Shown: positions 58,761 through 64,000 of the stretch, one piece after another
Numbering within the stretch: position 1 is the stretch's first letter
Layout: the number at the start of each line of letters is the position of its first letter
Assembly (NCBI RefSeq): GCF_036588685.1
Contig: NC_086386.1
Coordinates: forward strand, 72,972,682-73,036,681
Direction: 5' to 3'
DNA: 64,000 bases
Origin: Mytilus trossulus
Lineage: Eukaryota > Mollusca > Bivalvia > Mytilida > Mytilidae
The notes under the pieces: generated by a model
Databases searched by the model: none
Told to the model about the DNA's origin: nothing
The model's input: the letters and a program-made list of their open reading frames with translations, nothing else
Program-made: the position numbers and the translations under genes

Positions 58761-61032
58761 ATGCCGCCCCCCTGGGTCAAATGTTAAATTTTATAGTGTG
58801 GCGAACGGAACAATAATTGGCATTTTCACAGAGTGGAGTGCCTGTGAATTAAACATTCATAAATACCCCAATGCCGTTTTTAAAGGCTTTAAAACAATAG
58901 ATGAGGCCGTCTATTTTCTCCTCTCGGGCAACGCATATTACTCATGCCAAAATATCCCAGTGTATGAAAAGAATGAAACAAAAACACCTAGTAGTTACAA
59001 TCATGTCTGTGAAGGAACATGCACGGAGATGAATAAAATCAATTCAAACACTGAAAACACTGACACACGTGACTTAGATGAGAATGAACATGATGAAGCG
59101 TATACATTATGTGAAACGGACAAAGACGAATATACAAATGTAAAAGAAATTGTCTCTATATCAGCATAAGGTGACCCAAATAATAATAAAACTGGAGGTG
59201 ACCACAATAATAATTAAACTCAAACAGCTGACAGTTCCCAAGATCAAGTACTCTACGATGACAGCAAAAAACTACACAATAACATTAAACACAAAATTGA
59301 CAATGTCAATTTACCATACAAGAATGAAAACTGCACTGCTATGTGCTCCATTCCTTTTGATAAATTCATGATAATGTGTAACAGCTGCAAATCTTGGACT
59401 CATTACATATGCACAGAATTGCCAATGTATTAGTTGTACACGTTAACCAGTACAAGCAGAAAGTACACATGCTCCAAATGCACAGTAATCCCACATGAAT
59501 TTAGAGAACAGTGGAAGCTAAAATTACTCCCCTCATTAGACAAACAAAAACCGGAAAATATAAATAAAGGCGATGAATACCATCAAAACCTAATTACAAA
59601 ATTGGAGGAAAACCTTACTGCTGCAATAAGCAATGTACACAAGGCAAGCTACGACAAAGATATTCTATATCTTAAAACTGAGTTAAATGAAGAAAAATCT
59701 AAATCAGAAAAACTCAGTCATACTAATGCAAATTTCACTGAGAAAAATATTGAATTGCGAGAACAATGCAAATTTTCTACCTATCTTGAATCCTTAAATC
59801 ATAAAGTTGATGCTATAAGTAACACAGAGGCAAACATCAAGAAAGTCTTAGGTCTCATTGGTGAACAAAGCAAATTACTTGCTGAAGAAGTAAAGGAATC
59901 TACAAATATGATTGTGAACACAGTGGGAACAATTAAACAAAACCCTCAAACAACACTGCCACACAATGAAGACTCATTAAAAAATATTGAAAATGCAATG
60001 GTCAAAATTGAACAAGATATACATTCACTTAAGGACAATTCATTAAATGATTCTCTTCACTCCATTAAGAATCAACTAGTGACAATATCTGACAAATTTA
60101 AAGAGGACTACTTCAACTCACCACCAAAGCAACGTTCCACAGAGGCACAAGAAACCTATTAATACAATGTACCAACCGCAAATAGATTTGAAGCGCTACA
60201 AATAGATAACTCACATGAACAATCATCTTAAACCCGTAATAAGGATAAAGAAGATTTAGTAACGCCGATTAACCAAGTTATAATGATAGGAAATTCCCAC
60301 TTCCAGAGAATTCAAACGCCACAATTAAGTTTTGTTGATAAATGTAAAGTCACAAAAAAAGTAGCTCATAACATAGAAGAGGCAACGAAAGTCATTTCAG
60401 ATTTACAACAGGAGATGCAATGTGTTGTTATACAGTCATTCTCAAAAGACATCCATGCTGAGACAAAAGATGACTACATGGATTCATTAACAAGCCTTTT
60501 TGACAAAATACTAGAAAAAATGCCAAATTGCAAAATAATTATATCCACAGCACTATTCAGAGGAATGTCTCCAGTTTACAATGAGAAAGCTTATGCAGCC
60601 AACATTGAAGTTCTGCACAAATTTTTCAAGGACCCTCATATTTCCGTATGTGACAACTCGGGACTTAGTTCAAGAGGTCAGCCAATACGTCATTTCTTGG
60701 CCAGGGACAATTTACATCTTTCATATGAAGGAACAAAAATATTTTCTGCAAATTTGCGAAGTTCAATCAGGGACTGCTTACAAATCCCATACCAGCCTCA
60801 GCGTAGGACCAATTATTCACAGACAACAAACTATAATGCACGGAAATTTGACTATCATCAGCAGAAAAACAACAATAACTCGTGGAACAACGGCCAACAT
60901 GAGTGGAAAACCAATAATAATTCATGGAACAACGACTATTATCAACAGAAATCGAACAATAATGCATGGCAAAATGACTTTTATCATCACAGAAACAACC
61001 AATACGCAACTTCTCCAAATTATGACTGGTGA
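58761..61032 (+). pseudogene. LINE ORF1: hybrid-binding domain, PHD finger, coiled coil, SGNH esterase
   Basis: From an ATG at 58761 (MPPPWVK), after a one-base frame change near 58783, a single frame runs to 61032 with only in-frame stops at 59167, 59215, 59431, 60160 and 60229. Domains in order: an RNase H1 N-terminal/viroplasmin-type hybrid-binding domain (58789-58930: GIFTEWSACE, FKGFKTIDEAVYFL); an acidic linker; a PHD finger (59300-59480: C4-H-C3 set including MCNSCKSWTHYIC and YTCSKC); a coiled-coil region (59560-60130); an SGNH/GDSL-like domain (60283-60780: MIGNSHFQRI at the nucleophile block and DNLHLSYEGT at the Asp-His block); and an Asn/Trp/Gln/His-rich tail. ORF1 proteins bind template RNA and act as chaperones; esterase and PHD domains are known in ORF1 of several LINE clades. 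Nonsense codons make this copy inactive. Confidence 0.75.
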
Positions 61033-61755
61033 CAATATGATTAGGAATAAAGAAGAATTTAAGATAACAGCTATATCCTTTCTTTCTGTATTATTTTGAG
61101 AAAAATATATTATGTATATCATGTATATTATGGTTTATAAGGTTCAGATAGAACATTTTTCTACTTGTTACAAATTAAAATGACTGACAATTAGTTTTCA
61201 GTCTTTTAAAGAATTCGATTTTGTATATAAAAAAGCAAGCAAATATGTAACTTATCCTGCTGTTATATTTTTATTTTTTTACAGAGTCTTTCCTACACAA
61301 ATTGGTCATAAAAAAAAAAAAGATACAACAAGAAAACGATAAAAACATCTTGGCATTTGAATTTTTGTTTTTGATTTTCAAAACATGTGCAAATAAGAAC
61401 ACACACTTATTTACATTGCTCTTTATTTATTTTTGTGTGTGTATATATCACCAAATACATTCTTGTTAATTGATAACAGTGTCTATTGTTGAAATCAAAG
61501 AGCTGTTTGAAATTAACATCTAGTTTTAAAATATTAGAATAAAGTGCTTGTAATATTCAAAGAAAGATAACTCTCAATATTTTATATTTTTACTTCTCTT
61601 TTTTACAAACCAAATAGGAAGAAGTTTAAGTTGCAATATATAGTACATATGTTTTATTCTTGTTGTATGATTTACTGTATGATTTTCTACATGTATATTG
61701 GTTCTAGGAGCATTTTTATCTGCCAATACTCTTATGAAAATTAATCATCTTTCTT
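61033..61755. other. Gap between LINE ORF1 and ORF2
   Basis: AT-rich, with no supported gene. A 13-base A run lies near 61309-61322. Confidence 0.5.
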
Positions 61756-62127
61756 ATGGAAAAGAAAAATTTATTAATTTCTAGCTGGAACATTCAAGGA
61801 CATACCAGCAAGGGGCATGATAAGGCCGTAGGTGGCCTGTTGCAAGGCAAAATTTCTGTCCCTATCCAATATACCCTCCTTTTCCGGTGGCAGTCCAAAT
61901 TTCCCCGACCATCATCCAAGATGGTCTCTATTGTACAACCTACCTATTGTATTTATTGTTAACTTGTTCTCGTCCTGAATATGCATGAAATATTTGCCAC
62001 TGGACGTTAAGCAACCAACAATCAATCAATCAATCTTATGAAAATTAATCATCTTTCTTATGGAAAAGAAAAATTTATTAATTTCGAGCTGGAACATTCA
62101 ATGACATACCAGCAAGGGGCATGATAA
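61731..62127. repeat. 93-94 bp direct duplication flanking a SINE-like insertion
   Basis: 61731-61824 recurs at 62035-62127 ('cttatgaaaattaatcatct ... gcaaggggcatgataag') with one substitution (ctagc/cgagc) and a small change near 62100. It contains the start of LINE ORF2 (MEKKNLLISSWNI), which is therefore present twice. Confidence 0.9.
61825..62034 (+). mobile_element. 5'-truncated SINE-like repeat inside the LINE
   Basis: Runs from 'gccgtaggtggcctgttgca' to 'caaccaacaatcaatcaat'. It is flanked by the long duplication rather than the usual 12-14 bp one. Confidence 0.88.
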
Positions 62128-63590
62128 GTTCACAGACCCAGAATTTATTACAAATAGTGATATTATATTTCTTATGGAAACTCATAGTGGGTCTGAAGAC
62201 AATTTAGAAATTCCTGATTTTAAAGCTATTCATTTAGTGAGACCAAAATCAAAAAAGTCTAGGAAAAGATTTGGGGGTATCTCAGTATATGTGAAATCAT
62301 GTTTAAAGAGAGAAATTAAATTCCTAAAACATCAAACAAATGATTACATTTGGTTACAGTTATGCAGGAGTTTTTTTGGCCTCAAAAAAGATATACTTAT
62401 CTGCTATATGTACAATCCCCCTTCAGATTCCACTCATACTAAGTCTCTTGATCTACATTACTTTGATATTCTTGAAAAAGAAATATCCCTTTTTTCAGAA
62501 CAAGGACAAATTATCCTTGGGGGAGATTTAAATGGAAGAACTGGTATAGGCTTTGATTTTATAAAAGAAGATAATGGGGCCCATATTCCCCTCTTTGATG
62601 GATTTTGTCCTGATAATAAACTTAGTCAACGTCAAAGTATGGATAAAATAGTTACATCAAGGGGCAGACAATTAAACGATTTATGTACCAACTTGGGCTA
62701 CGCATTTTAAATGGCCGTATTTTTGGAGATTCACTGGGTCAGTATACCTCATACCAGTATGTTGGTAATAGTGTAATAGACTACTTTATTGTTTCTGAGC
62801 AATTGTTAGAATATATATCTTTTTTTAAGGTACATAAATTTGATGGTCTAATGTCTGATCATTGTAAAATATCATTGATGATAAATGTCAATTGTTTTTT
62901 ACATGTTGTTAATCCAAAGTTGACTGGTCTACCTAATAAATATAAAGGGGATGATAACTCTGAAACCAAATTTAAACTGGCATTAGAATCCAATACAGTC
63001 AAAACATTAGTTAAAGAGTTTGAAAACTCAATATCTAATAACTTTTCCATAGAGAAAAATAAAATTGAAAATATTGTTAACAATTTCAATAAAATTATCT
63101 ATGATGCAGCTGATCAATGCCTCAAAAAGAAAGGGGGAGCCCTAAGAACAAAAAAAAACTGTATGCGGAAATTCTAAACCAAGTAACTTCTCTTTTAAGT
63201 GGTAGTATATGTCATTGATAAACCTTAAAAAAATCTCGACAATAGACTCAAGCTCTTTCTTAAATATGGTAGTGACCCAAATGTTAGATCTTTATATTTT
63301 AGTACACTTAAGCAATATAGGAAGCTTAGAAAACTAAAGTCTCGCAAATACCGCCAAGAGATTATAAATAGACTGGACACTTTGTACAATACAAATCCAA
63401 AAGAATACTGGAAACTGCTTGATCAGCTCAAATCAAAAGATAAATTTAAAACTGATGAAGAAAGTAAAGTATCTGAAACTGATTGGTATGATTATTTCAG
63501 AAAATTGAACAAGGAGACATACTCAAATACAGAAATGGATATTCTTTTAGAATATTTAGAGAAAAACAAAATTTTTTAATGAATTAGATT
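62061..63590 (+). pseudogene. LINE ORF2, APE endonuclease and linker, broken
   Basis: Starts MEKKNLLISSWNI, shifts frame near 62100 and again near 62700, and is disrupted around 63165-63240 and 63578. Endonuclease motifs are present: Glu in FLMETHSG, YMYNPPSDS, GGDLNGRTG, VIDYFIVS with the catalytic Asp, and SDHCKISL. The C-terminal part (63240-63590) is the endonuclease-RT linker (NPKEYWKLLDQLK, WYDYFRKLN). ORF2 would nick the target and reverse-transcribe the element RNA, but the RT domain is cut off at about 63625. Confidence 0.82.
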
Positions 63591-63624
63591 ACATTATATC
63601 TGAAAATGAAATATATAAAGCTAT

Positions 63625-64000
63625 AACGACACATTTATGTGACGTATATAATTTTTCTGACGTCGGACACTCAAGTAGATCCATGTGTTCGTGGATAGGT
63701 TTTTGTGTCCTGTTAAATTGTTCCTTTTAAAAAGTTTTGGATTCTCATAAATTCTATGTATAACTTTTGGACTAGTTTGATTTCTGTAATTTATTCTTAC
63801 ATACTTTTGATTTTTTAACCCTGTCTGCGCTCATTGCCTATGTAAAATTTAAAATTGTTTATAATCCAGGTACTTTGGATAACTATTGTATGCACATTGA
63901 ACGACAAATGTATGTGACGTATATAATTTTTCTGACGTCAGACACTCAAATCAATCCATGTGTTCGTAGATAGTAGATGTTGTTGTGTCCTGTTAAATTG
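63625..64000. repeat. Direct repeat pair at the window edge
   Basis: 'gtgacgtatataatttttct ... tccatgtgttcg ... gtgtcctgttaaattg' occurs at about 63638-63720 and again at about 63914-64000, 276 bp apart. It interrupts LINE ORF2 and continues out of the window. A partial 'taatccaggtactttggataac' between them resembles the end of the repeat at 3078-3130. Confidence 0.7.

Larger units (their letters stand above)
58653..63624 (+). mobile_element. Degraded APE-type LINE with ORF1 and 5' half of ORF2
   Basis: Begins right after the tandem duplication with a short leader, then ORF1 (58761-61032), a roughly 700-bp AT-rich gap, and ORF2, which starts at 61756 and is interrupted by a SINE-like insertion and a duplication. 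ORF2 is cut by another repeat at about 63625, before the RT catalytic motifs. The PHD-plus-esterase ORF1 and APE endonuclease place it near the CR1/L2 side of LINEs (inference; RT is not available). Confidence 0.8.

Noticed and set aside
1..64000. tRNA or rRNA genes
   Set aside because: None was recognised; the SINE-like family has only a weak B-box-like word.

Overview
The window is AT-rich metazoan DNA (introns with GT/AG splice sites, many interspersed repeats, LINE, SINE-like, LTR and DNA transposons) and looks like a bivalve mollusc, most likely a mytilid mussel. The mussel assignment is an inference from recognisable short repeats: the family ending in CAACAATCAATCAATCAAT, the 'gacgaaacgcgcgtctggcg' repeat, and the 'caatgagacaactctccaca' repeat. 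There are no prokaryotic operons, rRNA, tRNA or CRISPR arrays.

Layout. Bases 1-4627 are repeat-rich flank: a MITE with a 9-bp duplication, a 5'-truncated LINE with a 12-bp target duplication, and a complete SINE-like repeat. Bases 4628-46810 are one very large inverted repeat. The left arm is 4628-29579, the right arm 31102-46810, and the unique spacer is 1522 bp. The only host-type gene lies in these arms: a secreted C-type-lectin-domain (CTLD) protein, once per arm, both copies transcribed away from the centre. The left copy (minus strand, 20800 to 14434) has a TATA box, a start codon and seven exons that join into a 263-codon open frame. The right copy (plus strand, 33138 to 38434) lacks promoter and exon 1 and carries a TAG in the signal-peptide exon, but keeps a terminal exon that the left arm has lost. 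The arms are almost identical in introns, yet the exons forming the ligand-binding half of the CTLD differ strongly and mostly at the amino-acid level.

The left arm is interrupted at 21475-29116 by a recent Ty3-like LTR element (4-bp duplication ATAC, LTRs of 1888 and 1846 bp) that encodes only Gag and a protease region, with no reverse transcriptase or integrase. It sits inside a SINE-like copy that is uninterrupted in the right arm, so its insertion post-dates the duplication.

Bases 46814-54120 hold a dead DNA transposon with two interleaved, oppositely oriented split genes: a THAP-finger plus DDE_Tnp_4 transposase (plus strand) and a SWIM-finger plus YqaJ-type nuclease (minus strand). This pairing fits ISL2EU-type elements of the PIF/Harbinger-related group. 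Bases 54121-58652 hold a second THAP-element relic, part of which is tandemly duplicated (about 2.1 kb, nearly identical copies) with a 51-bp inverted LINE fragment at the junction. Bases 58653-63624 are a degraded LINE. Its ORF1 combines an RNase H1-type hybrid-binding domain, a PHD finger, a coiled coil and an SGNH esterase-like domain; its ORF2 starts with an APE endonuclease. A SINE-like insertion inside this LINE is flanked by an exceptionally long (93-94 bp) duplication. The window ends in another repeat.

Most compelling for follow-up: (1) exon-restricted divergence and reciprocal degeneration of the palindromic lectin pair, (2) the LINE ORF1 domain combination, (3) the Gag-protease-only LTR element, and (4) the THAP-DDE/SWIM-YqaJ transposon. 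All conclusions come from reading the sequence; no alignment or database search was run.
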